A stretch of DNA of 64,000 nucleotides from Litoreibacter ponti (lineage in GTDB: Bacteria; Pseudomonadota; Alphaproteobacteria; Rhodobacterales; Rhodobacteraceae), in assembly GCF_003054285.1 (NCBI RefSeq), contig NZ_QBKS01000001.1, positions 1,364,001-1,428,000 of the forward strand. The letters run 5' to 3'. Position numbers and translations under genes: made by a program. Under the pieces are notes generated by a model. The model was given only the letters and a program-made list of their open reading frames with translations. It had not been told where the DNA came from and searched no databases. Shown in pieces: positions 1 to 8,313 of the stretch (within the stretch, counting starts at the first letter, position 1; every line of letters starts with the position of its first letter).

Positions 1-1
1 C

Positions 2-2047
2 TGCGTGGTCTTTGACGAATTCCACGAACGCTCCCTCAACGCCGATCTGGGGCTGGCACTGGTGTCCGAGGCGCGCGAGGCGTTGCGGCCCGACCTGAAG
101 CTGCTCGTCATGTCCGCCACGCTGGACGCGGGCCCGGTGGCGGACATGCTGGGCTCGGAGGTCGTGACCTCTGACGGGCGGGCGCACCCGGTAGAGACAC
201 GCTGGCTCGACCGCCCGATGCATAAGGATGTGCGGTTCGAAAGCGCCGTGGTCGATCTGGTGCCCCGCGCGCTGGCCGAGACGGAGGGCGGGATGCTGGT
301 CTTCCTTCCCGGCGAGGGCGAGATTCGACGGGTGATGTCCAGTTTAATCGTGCCCGATGGCTGCGTCCTGCGCCCGCTCTTTGGCGCGTTGCCCTTTGCC
401 GAGCAGCGCGCGGCGATCCGGCCTGAGAATGGCGTGCGCAAGATCGTGCTGGCGACCTCGATCGCCGAGACGTCGCTGACCATCGAAGGGGTGCGGGTCG
501 TTGTCGATGCCGGCCGCGCGCGGCGGGCGCGGTTTGATCCCGGATCGGGCATGTCGCGGCTGGTGACCGAGAAGGTCAGCCGTGCGGAAGCCACCCAGCG
601 ACAAGGCCGCGCGGGCCGCGTCGCGCCGGGCATCTGCTACCGCATGTGGACGCGCGCCGAGGAAGGCGCCCTGCCCGCCTTCCCCCCCGCCGAGATCGAG
701 GCCGCCGACCTGACCGGCCTGGCACTGGAGCTGGCCGCGTGGGGGACCGCGCCTGAGGACTTGAGCTTCCTCACCCCGCCACCCGAAGGTGCCTTTGCCG
801 AGGCGCAGGCGTTGTTGACCCAACTCGGCGCGCTTAATGGCGGATTAACCGAGCATGGCCGCGCCTTGGCCCGAGTGCCGGTGCACCCGAGGCTCGCGCA
901 TATGCTGGTCTCTAGCGGGCCGGAGGCGGCGGAGCTGGCCGCACTTCTGGGCGAACGCGACCCGCTGCCGCGCGGGGTCGGCGTGGACCTTGGCTTGCGG
1001 ATGAAGCCCGATCCCCGCGCGAACAAGGGCGTGGTGGCGAGGATCAAGCAGGAGGCCAAACGCCTGAAGCGCTTTGCGGGCAGGACGCGGCGCAGCTTGG
1101 GCGAGATGGCCGCGCTGGCCTATCCCGACCGCGTCGGGCTGATCCGCCCCGGCAAGGACGCGCGCTACGTGCTGTCCGGCGGCAAGGGCGCCGTGATCGA
1201 GCCGGGCGATACGCTGGCGGGCCAACGCCTGATCGTGGCGCTCGATCTGGATGGCGACGCGCGGGAAGCCTGGGTGCGGCTGGCCTGCACCTTGTCGGAG
1301 GCAGAGCTGCGCGGGCTTTATGGCGACCGGATCGAATGGATCGAACTCTGCGAATGGTCCAAGCGTGACCGGCGCGTGTTGGCGCGCAGGCAGGAACGGT
1401 TCGGGGCCTTGGTGCTCGATGATCGCGTCTGGAAGGAGGCCCCGGGCGACGCCATCGCGGTGGCCATGCTGGAAGGCGTGCGGCAGCTGGGCCTTGGGGC
1501 ACTGAACTGGACGAAGGCCGCCCGCTTCCTGCGCGCCCGGGTGCACTATATGCGCGACGGGATGCCAAATTGGACGGAGGAGGGCCTGCTGGACAGCCTG
1601 GAAGACTGGCTGCTGCCCTACCTCTCTGGCGTCAAATCCGCCGAAGACCTGAAACGCGTCGATCTGGCCGAGGCCCTGCGCGCGGCGCTCACTTGGGACC
1701 AGCTGCAGGCGCTCGACGCGGGTGCGCCCGCCAAGTTCACCACGCCGCTGGGCCGCGATCTGGCGCTGGATTACGCCGAAGGCACGCCCGCGCTGGAGGT
1801 CCGCTTGCAGGAAATGTTCGGCGTCACCCGCCATCCGGTCACAGGCCCGGACAGGCTGCCGCTCAAGATCACGCTGCTGTCCCCCGCCCAGCGCCCGGTT
1901 CAAGTGACGACCGATCTGCCGGGCTTCTGGGCCGGGTCCTATGCCGATGTGCGCAAGGACATGCGCGCGCGCTACCCGCGTCATCCGTGGCCCGAGGACC
2001 CGACCGTCGCCGACCCGACGCTGCGCGCCAAACCCCGCGGCACATGA
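2..2047 (+). CDS. hrpB: ATP-dependent helicase HrpB, 5' end missing
   Basis: C-terminal 681 residues of a DEAH-box helicase of the HrpB family; the gene begins before the window. The fragment opens inside motif II (DEFHER), followed by motif III (SAT, about residue 38), the motif V region (ATSIAETSLT) and motif VI (QRQGRAGR), and then a long C-terminal part typical of HrpB. Full HrpB proteins are about 800 residues, so roughly 140 residues with the Walker A motif lie outside. The family are putative RNA helicases whose physiological role is poorly defined. The stop codon is 91 bases before the next gene on the same strand. Confidence 0.93.
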   Translation, partial: CVVFDEFHERSLNADLGLALVSEAREALRPDLKLLVMSATLDAGPVADMLGSEVVTSDGRAHPVETRWLDRPMHKDVRFESAVVDLVPRALAETEGGMLVFLPGEGEIRRVMSSLIVPDGCVLRPLFGALPFAEQRAAIRPENGVRKIVLATSIAETSLTIEGVRVVVDAGRARRARFDPGSGMSRLVTEKVSRAEATQRQGRAGRVAPGICYRMWTRAEEGALPAFPPAEIEAADLTGLALELAAWGTAPEDLSFLTPPPEGAFAEAQALLTQLGALNGGLTEHGRALARVPVHPRLAHMLVSSGPEAAELAALLGERDPLPRGVGVDLGLRMKPDPRANKGVVARIKQEAKRLKRFAGRTRRSLGEMAALAYPDRVGLIRPGKDARYVLSGGKGAVIEPGDTLAGQRLIVALDLDGDAREAWVRLACTLSEAELRGLYGDRIEWIELCEWSKRDRRVLARRQERFGALVLDDRVWKEAPGDAIAVAMLEGVRQLGLGALNWTKAARFLRARVHYMRDGMPNWTEEGLLDSLEDWLLPYLSGVKSAEDLKRVDLAEALRAALTWDQLQALDAGAPAKFTTPLGRDLALDYAEGTPALEVRLQEMFGVTRHPVTGPDRLPLKITLLSPAQRPVQVTTDLPGFWAGSYADVRKDMRARYPRHPWPEDPTVADPTLRAKPRGT

Positions 2048-2138
2048 CCTCAGCGCGCCATAGGGTGTCGCATCGGGGCTGGACAGTGCCGCCCGCCCCG
2101 CTAGTGTCCCTCAAAACGCCAGCCGGAGGCCTTCACTC

Positions 2139-4442
2139 ATGACCATGACCAGCAGCAAGTTTGGCACTTCCCAATCCATCCGCCGCCGCGAGGATACGCG
2201 GTTTTTGACCGGCCATGGCCGCTATCTGGACGATGCCGCCCCCGACGGCGCGCTTTACGCCTATGTCTTCCGCTCCTCGGTCGCCCATGCGGAGATCACC
2301 GCGCTGGACGTTGCAGACGCGCGCGAGGCGGACGGGGTGCATCTGGTCATCACCGCCGACGATTTCGTGGCCAAAGGCGGCTTCAACAAGATGGGCGCGT
2401 CGATCATTACAAACCGCGACGGATCGAAGGGCGCGGACCCGCTGCGCCCGATCCTGGCCACCGGGCGCGTGCGCTTCGTGGGCGAGCCGATTGCCGTCGT
2501 GATCGCCGACAGCCTGGAGCAGGCCAAGGACGCGGCCGAGCTGATCATGTTCGACTATGACGACCTTCCCGTGCACATGGACGTGGCCGAAGGCGGCCCG
2601 GCGATCCACCCCGAAGCGCCTGACAATGTGGGCTATGACTGGGGCATCGGCGACGAGGACGCGACCAATGCGGCCTTCGAAGCCGCAGCCTTCACCACCA
2701 AGCTTGAGATCGCCGATAACCGCGTCATTGCCAACTCGATGGAGCCGCGCGGCTGCGTGGCCGAACTGGTCGGGGGCCGCCTGAAGATGACCTATTCCGG
2801 TCAGGGCGTGTGGGGCCTCAAAGGCTCGCTCGCCTCGACGCTCGGCATGGACAAGGAAGATATCGTCGTCATGACCCCCGATGTGGGCGGCGGCTTTGGC
2901 ATGAAAGCCTTTGATTACCCTGAGTATTTCGTGGTGGCCCAAGCGTGCCGCCGCCTTGGCCAGCCCGTGCGCTGGCAGGCCGAGCGCACGGAATCGATGC
3001 TGTCGGACAATGGCGGGCGCGACCTGATCTCGACCGCGGAGCTGGCCTTTGACGCCAATCACAAGATCATCGGCTACCGTTGCAACGCGGTCTGCAATCT
3101 GGGCGCCTACAACTCCGGTTTTGCGCAGTTCATCCAGTCCGATTTGGCCTCCAAGGTGCTGATGGGCGTCTATGACGTGCAGGCGGCCTATTATTCCAAC
3201 CAGGGCATCTACACGAACACCACGCAGGTCGACGCCTATCGCGGAGCGGGCCGGCCGGAGGCGATCTACACGCTGGAGCGCGCCATCGACCACGCCGCCC
3301 GCACGCTCGGCGTCGATGCGATGGAGCTGCGCCGCAAGAACTTTATCCCCGCCGCCAAGTTCCCCTACAAGACCGTGACGGGCGAGCTTTATGATGTGGG
3401 CGATTTCCACAAGGTTCTGGCCCGGGCGGAGGAAGAAGCCGACACCGCAGGGTTCGCCGCGCGCAAGGCGGCGTCTGCCGCGCAAGGCAAGCTGCGCGGG
3501 CTTGGCACCTGCTATTACATCGAAAGCATCCTCGGGAACCCCGAAGAGACCGCCAAGGTCGAGTTCACCGAGGAGGGCCGCGTGACGCTTTATGTCGGCA
3601 CGCAAAGCAACGGTCAGGGCCACGAGACGGTCTATGCGCAACTGCTGCACGAATATTCCGGCATCGACCCCGACCTGATTGACATCGTGCAAGGCGACAG
3701 CGACCGGATCGAGAAAGGCGGCGGCACGGGCGGCTCGCGCTCGGTGACGACGCAAGGCTCGGCCATCAAGCACACCGGCGAGAGCATGATCGACAAGTTC
3801 AAACCCTTCGTGGCCTCCGAAATGGGGGTCGAGGATGTGGCGTTCGAGGAAGGCGCATTCCGTGCCGATGGCTCCAATGTGGTCATGACCTTGATCGAGG
3901 CCGCCCAGGCCGCCCGCGAGAAGGGCGAGACGGAGCTGCTGGCGACGTCTGGCACGACCACCCTGCCCGGCCGGTCTTTCCCCAATGGCTGCCACATCGC
4001 GGAGATCGAGATCGATCCGGATACCGGCGTCACAGAGGTGGTGAAATACACTGTGGTTGATGATTTCGGCGTGCTGATGAACCCCATGTTGGCCGAAGGT
4101 CAGGTCCATGGCGGCGTTGTCCAAGGCATCGGTCAGGCGATCAGCGAGCACGTGGTCTATGACGCCGACGGCCAGCTGCTGACGGCGACCTTCATGGATT
4201 ACGGCATGCCCCGGGCGGGCGACGTGCCGATGATCGCCTTCTATTCGGAGCCTGTGCCATCCACCGCCAACGCGCTTGGCATGAAAGGCTGCGGCGAGGC
4301 TGGAACGGTCGGCGCTCTGGCCGCTGTAGCGAACGCGGCGCTGGATGCGGTCTGGGAGGCGGGCGTTCACCACGTGGACATGCCCTTCACCCCGCAAAGG
4401 GTCTGGAATTGGCTTGAGACGAGCAAAATGGCTGCCGAATAG
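2139..4442 (+). CDS. CoxL-like molybdopterin-binding subunit of a molybdenum hydroxylase
   Basis: A 767-residue large subunit of the xanthine dehydrogenase/CO dehydrogenase family, which holds the molybdenum-cytosine dinucleotide cofactor and hydroxylates a small organic substrate. Visible motifs are the glycine-rich GGGFGMK near residue 249, AYRGAGR near 365 (the form II CoxL signature, not the AYxCSFR loop of true CO dehydrogenase) and the KGCGEAGT segment near 715 that carries the catalytic glutamate. No FAD (CoxM) or 2Fe-2S (CoxS) subunit gene lies beside it: hrpB is upstream and a methyltransferase downstream. The partners must be encoded elsewhere, or the protein works differently. The substrate is not predictable. 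A terminator follows. Confidence 0.93.
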   Translation: MTMTSSKFGTSQSIRRREDTRFLTGHGRYLDDAAPDGALYAYVFRSSVAHAEITALDVADAREADGVHLVITADDFVAKGGFNKMGASIITNRDGSKGADPLRPILATGRVRFVGEPIAVVIADSLEQAKDAAELIMFDYDDLPVHMDVAEGGPAIHPEAPDNVGYDWGIGDEDATNAAFEAAAFTTKLEIADNRVIANSMEPRGCVAELVGGRLKMTYSGQGVWGLKGSLASTLGMDKEDIVVMTPDVGGGFGMKAFDYPEYFVVAQACRRLGQPVRWQAERTESMLSDNGGRDLISTAELAFDANHKIIGYRCNAVCNLGAYNSGFAQFIQSDLASKVLMGVYDVQAAYYSNQGIYTNTTQVDAYRGAGRPEAIYTLERAIDHAARTLGVDAMELRRKNFIPAAKFPYKTVTGELYDVGDFHKVLARAEEEADTAGFAARKAASAAQGKLRGLGTCYYIESILGNPEETAKVEFTEEGRVTLYVGTQSNGQGHETVYAQLLHEYSGIDPDLIDIVQGDSDRIEKGGGTGGSRSVTTQGSAIKHTGESMIDKFKPFVASEMGVEDVAFEEGAFRADGSNVVMTLIEAAQAAREKGETELLATSGTTTLPGRSFPNGCHIAEIEIDPDTGVTEVVKYTVVDDFGVLMNPMLAEGQVHGGVVQGIGQAISEHVVYDADGQLLTATFMDYGMPRAGDVPMIAFYSEPVPSTANALGMKGCGEAGTVGALAAVANAALDAVWEAGVHHVDMPFTPQRVWNWLETSKMAAE

Positions 4443-4467
4443 GCGTTCAATTCTGCAACTTTTTCAG

Positions 4468-4509
4468 GAGCCGCGCCCTATGCAGATCGCGCGGCTCTTG
4501 TCTTTTTGC
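4468..4509 (+). terminator. Rho-independent terminator after the CoxL-like gene
   Basis: A perfect 9-bp stem (GAGCCGCGC at 4468-4476 with GCGCGGCTC at 4489-4497) around a 12-nt loop is followed by the T-rich tail TTGTCTTTTTG. It lies 25 bases past the stop codon. Confidence 0.75.
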
Positions 4510-4601
4510 AACATCGGGGCCGGGCGGCTAAAGATGGCGTGCGCCGCAGGCGCTCCGTTCGGTCACTTGCCACAGTGAAAAACGCGCGTCATGCTGGGAT
4601 C

Positions 4602-5225
4602 ATGACCCGCAGCCCCAGTCTTGACGCCGCCTACGCGCTTCAGAGCCCCGACGACAATCGGGCGCTTTATCGCGACTGGGCAGAGACTTACGATGCAAGC
4701 TTCGCGCAAAGCATGGATTATCAATTGCCCCAGATGGTGGCGACCGCGTTCCACGCCGAGGGCGGGACTGGACCGGTGCTTGATATCGGCGCGGGCACGG
4801 GGCTGGCTGCGGATGCTTTGCGGGCTCTGGGGGACTACGAGGTCGACGCACTGGACCTGTCCGCCGAGATGCTCGCCGTGGCGCGACGCAAAGGCCTCTA
4901 CCAAGGGTATATCGAGGCCGACCTGACCAAAACTCTGCCGCTCGAGCCTCGATATAATGGCCTGATCAGCTCCGGCACTTTCACCCACGGCCATGTCGGG
5001 CCAGACGTGCTCGACGGCTTGCTGGATGCGGCCCTGCCCGGCGCGCTTTGCGTGCTGTCCGTCAATGCCGAGCATTTCGCGGCACGGGGCTTCGCCGCCA
5101 AATTCGACGCGCTCGCGCCCCGGATCACCGGGTTCGAGGTCAGGACGGTAGACATTTATGGCGCCTCCGCCGATAGCAATCACGCACATGACAAGGGGTA
5201 TATTGCGGTGTTTCGTGCGCTGTAA
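4602..5225 (+). CDS. Class I SAM-dependent methyltransferase
   Basis: A 207-residue protein with a Rossmann-type methyltransferase fold. Motif I (VLDIGAGTG) is near residue 55, an acidic residue at the end of strand 2 follows (DALDLS), and the N-terminal YRDWAETYDASF is typical of methyltransferases of the TPR/ubiquinone-methylase type. The ATG at 4602 was chosen because the open frame upstream of it runs through arginine-rich sequence with no family similarity. Substrate unknown. It lies alone between a terminator and the DUF2235 gene. Confidence 0.85.
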   Translation: MTRSPSLDAAYALQSPDDNRALYRDWAETYDASFAQSMDYQLPQMVATAFHAEGGTGPVLDIGAGTGLAADALRALGDYEVDALDLSAEMLAVARRKGLYQGYIEADLTKTLPLEPRYNGLISSGTFTHGHVGPDVLDGLLDAALPGALCVLSVNAEHFAARGFAAKFDALAPRITGFEVRTVDIYGASADSNHAHDKGYIAVFRAL

Positions 5226-5317
5226 CACATCTAGCTGTCCCGTGAGCAAGCTTGACTGGCGTGCGCCCCCTGCCGCGGGCTAGGTTTCAAGAACTGGTTA
5301 AAATTGGAGTTACCACC

Positions 5318-6436
5318 GTGCGCTGGACTAAGGGATTGGAAAGACTGGGCGGCTATGTCCGACCCATGTCAGACCGGCTCAAATCCTTCGTAGGCTTCGG
5401 ACCTGCCCCGCGTATGGTCCACCCGAAGGGCACGCGCGGCCCGGTGATCCATGTCGTCATTCTCGACGGCACCATGTCCTCGCTCGAGCCGGGGCTTGAG
5501 ACCCATGCGGGCATGACCTTCCGAATGCTGCAGGAAATGGCGCCCAACAAGGCCGTCTCCCTGAAATACGAGGCGGGCATCCAGTGGAAGGGGCTGCGGC
5601 GCGCCATCGACGTGATGGCGGGCGTCGGCATAAACAGCCAGATCCGCCGCGCCTACGGCTTCATCGCATCGCGCTACCGGCCCGGCGACGAGATATTCCT
5701 GTTCGGCTATTCCCGCGGGGCCTACGCGGTCCGCTCGCTTGCGGGCGTGATCGACGAGGTCGGCTTGCTGCGCGCCGACTGCGCGACAGAGCGCAATGTG
5801 CGGCAGGCCTACCGCCATTACCGCCTCACCACCGGCTCTGCCGCCGCCAAGGCGTTTCGCAAGAAACACTGCCATGACGATGCACCGATCGAGATGATCG
5901 GCGTCTGGGACACGGTCCGCGCGCTCGGCTTCCGGGCGCCGCTCTTGTGGCGTTTCTCGCCGGTCGAGCACGAATTCCACAACCATTCCCTCGGCTGCAC
6001 CGTGCGTCATGGCTATCACGCCCTGGCGCTCGACGAGACCCGCCGCATTTTCGAGCCGGTCCTGTGGGAGACCCGCGAGGGCTACACCGGCAAGCTGGAG
6101 CAGGTCTGGTTCAAGGGCACCCATGGCGATGTCGGCGGGCATCTGTTGGGCTATGACAAGGCGCGGCCTTTGGCCAATATCTCGCTCGTCTGGATGCTCG
6201 ATAAGGCCTCCGAGTGCGGATTGCCTTTGCCCAAAGACTGGCGCTCGCGCTTCCCACGTGATGCCGACGCGCCCTCTGTCGGCACATGGCGCAATTTCGG
6301 CAAGCTCTTCTGGCAACGGCGCCGCCGAGTGGTCGGCCGCGACCCGTCCGAGCGGTTGCACGACACGGTGCGCGAAGGCGAGCGTGGCTTCGTTCCGGCC
6401 TCCAAGGCGCAAATCAAGGCGGCCCAACGCGGCTGA
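5318..6436 (+). CDS. DUF2235 domain alpha/beta hydrolase
   Basis: A 372-residue protein matching the DUF2235 pattern: an early strand with an aspartate (VVILDGT), a nucleophile elbow G-Y-S-R-G with serine near residue 132, and a late His/Asp segment (GTHGDVGGH) that could complete a Ser-Asp-His triad. Some DUF2235 proteins are phospholipase effectors of type VI secretion (Tle1), but no vgrG, PAAR or immunity-like gene is nearby, so a housekeeping lipase or esterase is as likely. The GTG at 5318 is preferred because GGAG sits 8 nt upstream; a TTG at 5252 is in frame but lacks a good ribosome site. It is followed 80 bases on by the PhyH gene on the same strand. Confidence 0.85.
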   Translation: MRWTKGLERLGGYVRPMSDRLKSFVGFGPAPRMVHPKGTRGPVIHVVILDGTMSSLEPGLETHAGMTFRMLQEMAPNKAVSLKYEAGIQWKGLRRAIDVMAGVGINSQIRRAYGFIASRYRPGDEIFLFGYSRGAYAVRSLAGVIDEVGLLRADCATERNVRQAYRHYRLTTGSAAAKAFRKKHCHDDAPIEMIGVWDTVRALGFRAPLLWRFSPVEHEFHNHSLGCTVRHGYHALALDETRRIFEPVLWETREGYTGKLEQVWFKGTHGDVGGHLLGYDKARPLANISLVWMLDKASECGLPLPKDWRSRFPRDADAPSVGTWRNFGKLFWQRRRRVVGRDPSERLHDTVREGERGFVPASKAQIKAAQRG

Positions 6437-6516
6437 AAACGACCCTTGTCACGGCGAAAACGCGACAGACCCCGCGCGCCCTCCGCGCCCAGCCTGAAGG
6501 CGAAGGAGGGATCAAC

Positions 6517-7389
6517 ATGCTCGACAGTCTCACGCTCGCGGAAGGTCATTTGACCGAAGACCAGATCGCGCAATACTGGCGCGACGGCTTCCTGTTCCCC
6601 CTGCCTTGCATGACACCCGCCGAGGCCCATGAGATGCGCGCGGAGCTGGAGCAGATCGAGCGGGACTGGCTCGACGCAGGGCTACCCCTGCCGCTCAATA
6701 CCTACAAGCGTATCAACGCCCACATCGTGCTGCCCCTCGCCCATCGCATCGCCACCCATCCGGGCGTGCTAGATGTGGTCGAAGGCGTGCTGGGCCCCGA
6801 CATTCTGGTCTTCGCCGCGGAGTTCTTCATCAAGGAGGCGCGTACGACCCAGATCGTGACGATGCACCAAGATCTGACTTATTGGGGCCTTGGCGCCATT
6901 GACGGGCTGGTCACCGCCTGGGTGCCGCTGTCGCCCGCCACGCCCGCATCCGGCTGCATGGACTTCGTGCGCGGCTCTCACAAGAACGCGATCCTGCCCC
7001 ATGCGGACAGTTTTGACGCCAACAACCTGCTGTCGCGCGGCCAGGAGGTGCAGGTCGATGTCGCGCCCGAGGACAGGGTCGCCATCGAAATCTATCCCGG
7101 CCAGATGAGCCTGCATCACGGGCTGACGATCCACGGCTCCGGCCCGAACACATCCGATGACCGCCGCATCGCCGCCGTGATCCGCTACATGCGCCCCGAT
7201 GTGGTCCCGTCTGAGGGCTGCGACGCGATGCGCGCGCGCGGCTCTGACACTTCCGGGCGCGCGCGGGTCCTGACCCCGCCCCGGTCCAATTTCGAAGCGG
7301 GCGCGCTGGCCCGCTACGAGGCGATCCGGCAGGCCCAGGCCAAGGTGATGATGAAGGGTGCCAAGGGCAGCAGCGGCATCTATGCTTGA
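6517..7389 (+). CDS. Phytanoyl-CoA dioxygenase family Fe(II)/2-oxoglutarate oxygenase
   Basis: A 290-residue PhyH-family oxygenase. The HxD metal motif is H117-Q-D119 and the distal histidine is H206 in HGSGPNTS, with the following DDRR giving the arginine expected to bind 2-oxoglutarate. The ATG at 6517 has GGAGGG 6 nt upstream. The next gene, 42 bases on, encodes an HD-domain protein. A PhyH oxygenase followed by an HD protein is the layout of PhnY/PhnZ, where the first hydroxylates an aminophosphonate and the second oxidatively breaks the C-P bond. That role is inferred from gene pairing; PhyH proteins act on many substrates. Confidence 0.9.
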   Translation: MLDSLTLAEGHLTEDQIAQYWRDGFLFPLPCMTPAEAHEMRAELEQIERDWLDAGLPLPLNTYKRINAHIVLPLAHRIATHPGVLDVVEGVLGPDILVFAAEFFIKEARTTQIVTMHQDLTYWGLGAIDGLVTAWVPLSPATPASGCMDFVRGSHKNAILPHADSFDANNLLSRGQEVQVDVAPEDRVAIEIYPGQMSLHHGLTIHGSGPNTSDDRRIAAVIRYMRPDVVPSEGCDAMRARGSDTSGRARVLTPPRSNFEAGALARYEAIRQAQAKVMMKGAKGSSGIYA

Positions 7390-7431
7390 CCGCGACCTGA
7401 GACGCCCCGCAAACGCGGCAAGGAGAGCCCG

Positions 7432-8025
7432 ATGGACCACGTGAAATTCACCGCCATGAAAGATGGCGACAAGGAAGACTACGACTTCCTGACCCATCAC
7501 GAGATCGAATACACCAAGGGCACCGACGACCGCCTGTTGACCGCGCTGGCTTCGCTGGACGAAAGCCTGTCGGGCTATCAGGTCACCCGGCTCGGCCATT
7601 CGCTGCAATCGGCCACCCGGGCAGAGCGCGACGGAGCCGACACCGACTGGATCGTCGCGGCACTGCTGCACGACATCGGCGATATCTTCGCGCCGTATAA
7701 CCACGACGAATATGCGGCTGCGATCCTGAAACCCTTCGTGCGCGAGCAATGCACCTGGGTGGTCGAAAAGCACGGCGATTTCCAGATGCTCTACTACGGC
7801 AGCCATGTCGGCGCCGACCCGGAGAAGCGGCAGGCCTATGCGGGCCACATGTATTTCGACGATTGCGCGACCTTCTGCGAGCGGTGGGATCAGTCGAGCT
7901 TCGATCCCGCCTACGACACCCTGCCTCTGGACCACTTCCGCGCCCGCGTGCACGAGGTGTTCGCCCGTGATCCTTACGACCCGGAGGTGATCCGCCCCGG
8001 GATCCGGGTGCCGCTCACTGCCTGA
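7432..8025 (+). CDS. HD-domain protein, candidate mixed-valent di-iron oxygenase
   Basis: A 197-residue protein annotated in most genomes as an HD phosphohydrolase (COG4341-like). Candidate metal ligands are H56, H80-D81 in LLHDIGD, H91, H114 and H125, and Y49 sits shortly before H56. The H56 to HD spacing and the Q59 in HSLQ resemble the PhnZ/TmpB type of HD oxygenase, which uses two irons to cleave 1-hydroxyphosphonates, rather than a nucleotide phosphohydrolase. It is cotranscribed with the PhyH oxygenase by position. No phosphonate transporter or transaminase gene is in the window, so the substrate stays open. Confidence 0.9.
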   Translation: MDHVKFTAMKDGDKEDYDFLTHHEIEYTKGTDDRLLTALASLDESLSGYQVTRLGHSLQSATRAERDGADTDWIVAALLHDIGDIFAPYNHDEYAAAILKPFVREQCTWVVEKHGDFQMLYYGSHVGADPEKRQAYAGHMYFDDCATFCERWDQSSFDPAYDTLPLDHFRARVHEVFARDPYDPEVIRPGIRVPLTA

Positions 8026-8313
8026 CGCCGCGCCGATTGCCAGGAATGGCATTTGAGTATTTTCGCCAAAACGAAGCCAAAATCGCAGTGAAGACGCCCC
8101 AACCTGGCGACATCCGTCAAACAGGCGGGGCGGCTTCGTCTTGGACGGCCATCGGCTCTCCAGCCTGTACCGCATCCGAAGGAAACGGCGATTCGGGTTA
8201 ATACGGCGTTACTGGCTTCGTTTTGGCACAAATACTCACAATCCCGCCTCCGCCCGCCTTCCCCTTCCCCGGGGCATTGGGTAAACCACGCGCGAACAAA
8301 CGGGATACCCACC
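8026..8313. other. Intergenic stretch upstream of valS with repeat motifs
   Basis: No coding frame seen. It holds a GAGTATTTT motif at 8054, its reverse form AAATACTC near 8230, and one arm of a 23-bp inverted repeat (8150-8172) whose partner lies beyond valS. No tRNA or T-box-like structure was recognised. Confidence 0.6.
8150..8172. repeat. Left arm of a 23-bp inverted repeat flanking valS
   Basis: This segment is the exact reverse complement of 11456-11478, 3.3 kb away on the other side of valS. The core contains GGCT-CTCC-AGCC, a small self-complementary unit, so each arm could also form a hairpin alone. Confidence 0.75.

Noticed and set aside
2133..4397. 754-codon open frame on the minus strand opposite the CoxL-like gene
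   Set aside because: It is a GC-driven shadow: His/Arg/Gly/Ala-rich with no domain, while the plus strand has clear family motifs.
2139..4442. True (form I) CO dehydrogenase large subunit
   Set aside because: The active-site loop is AYRGAGR, not the AYxCSFR of form I, and the partner genes are missing.
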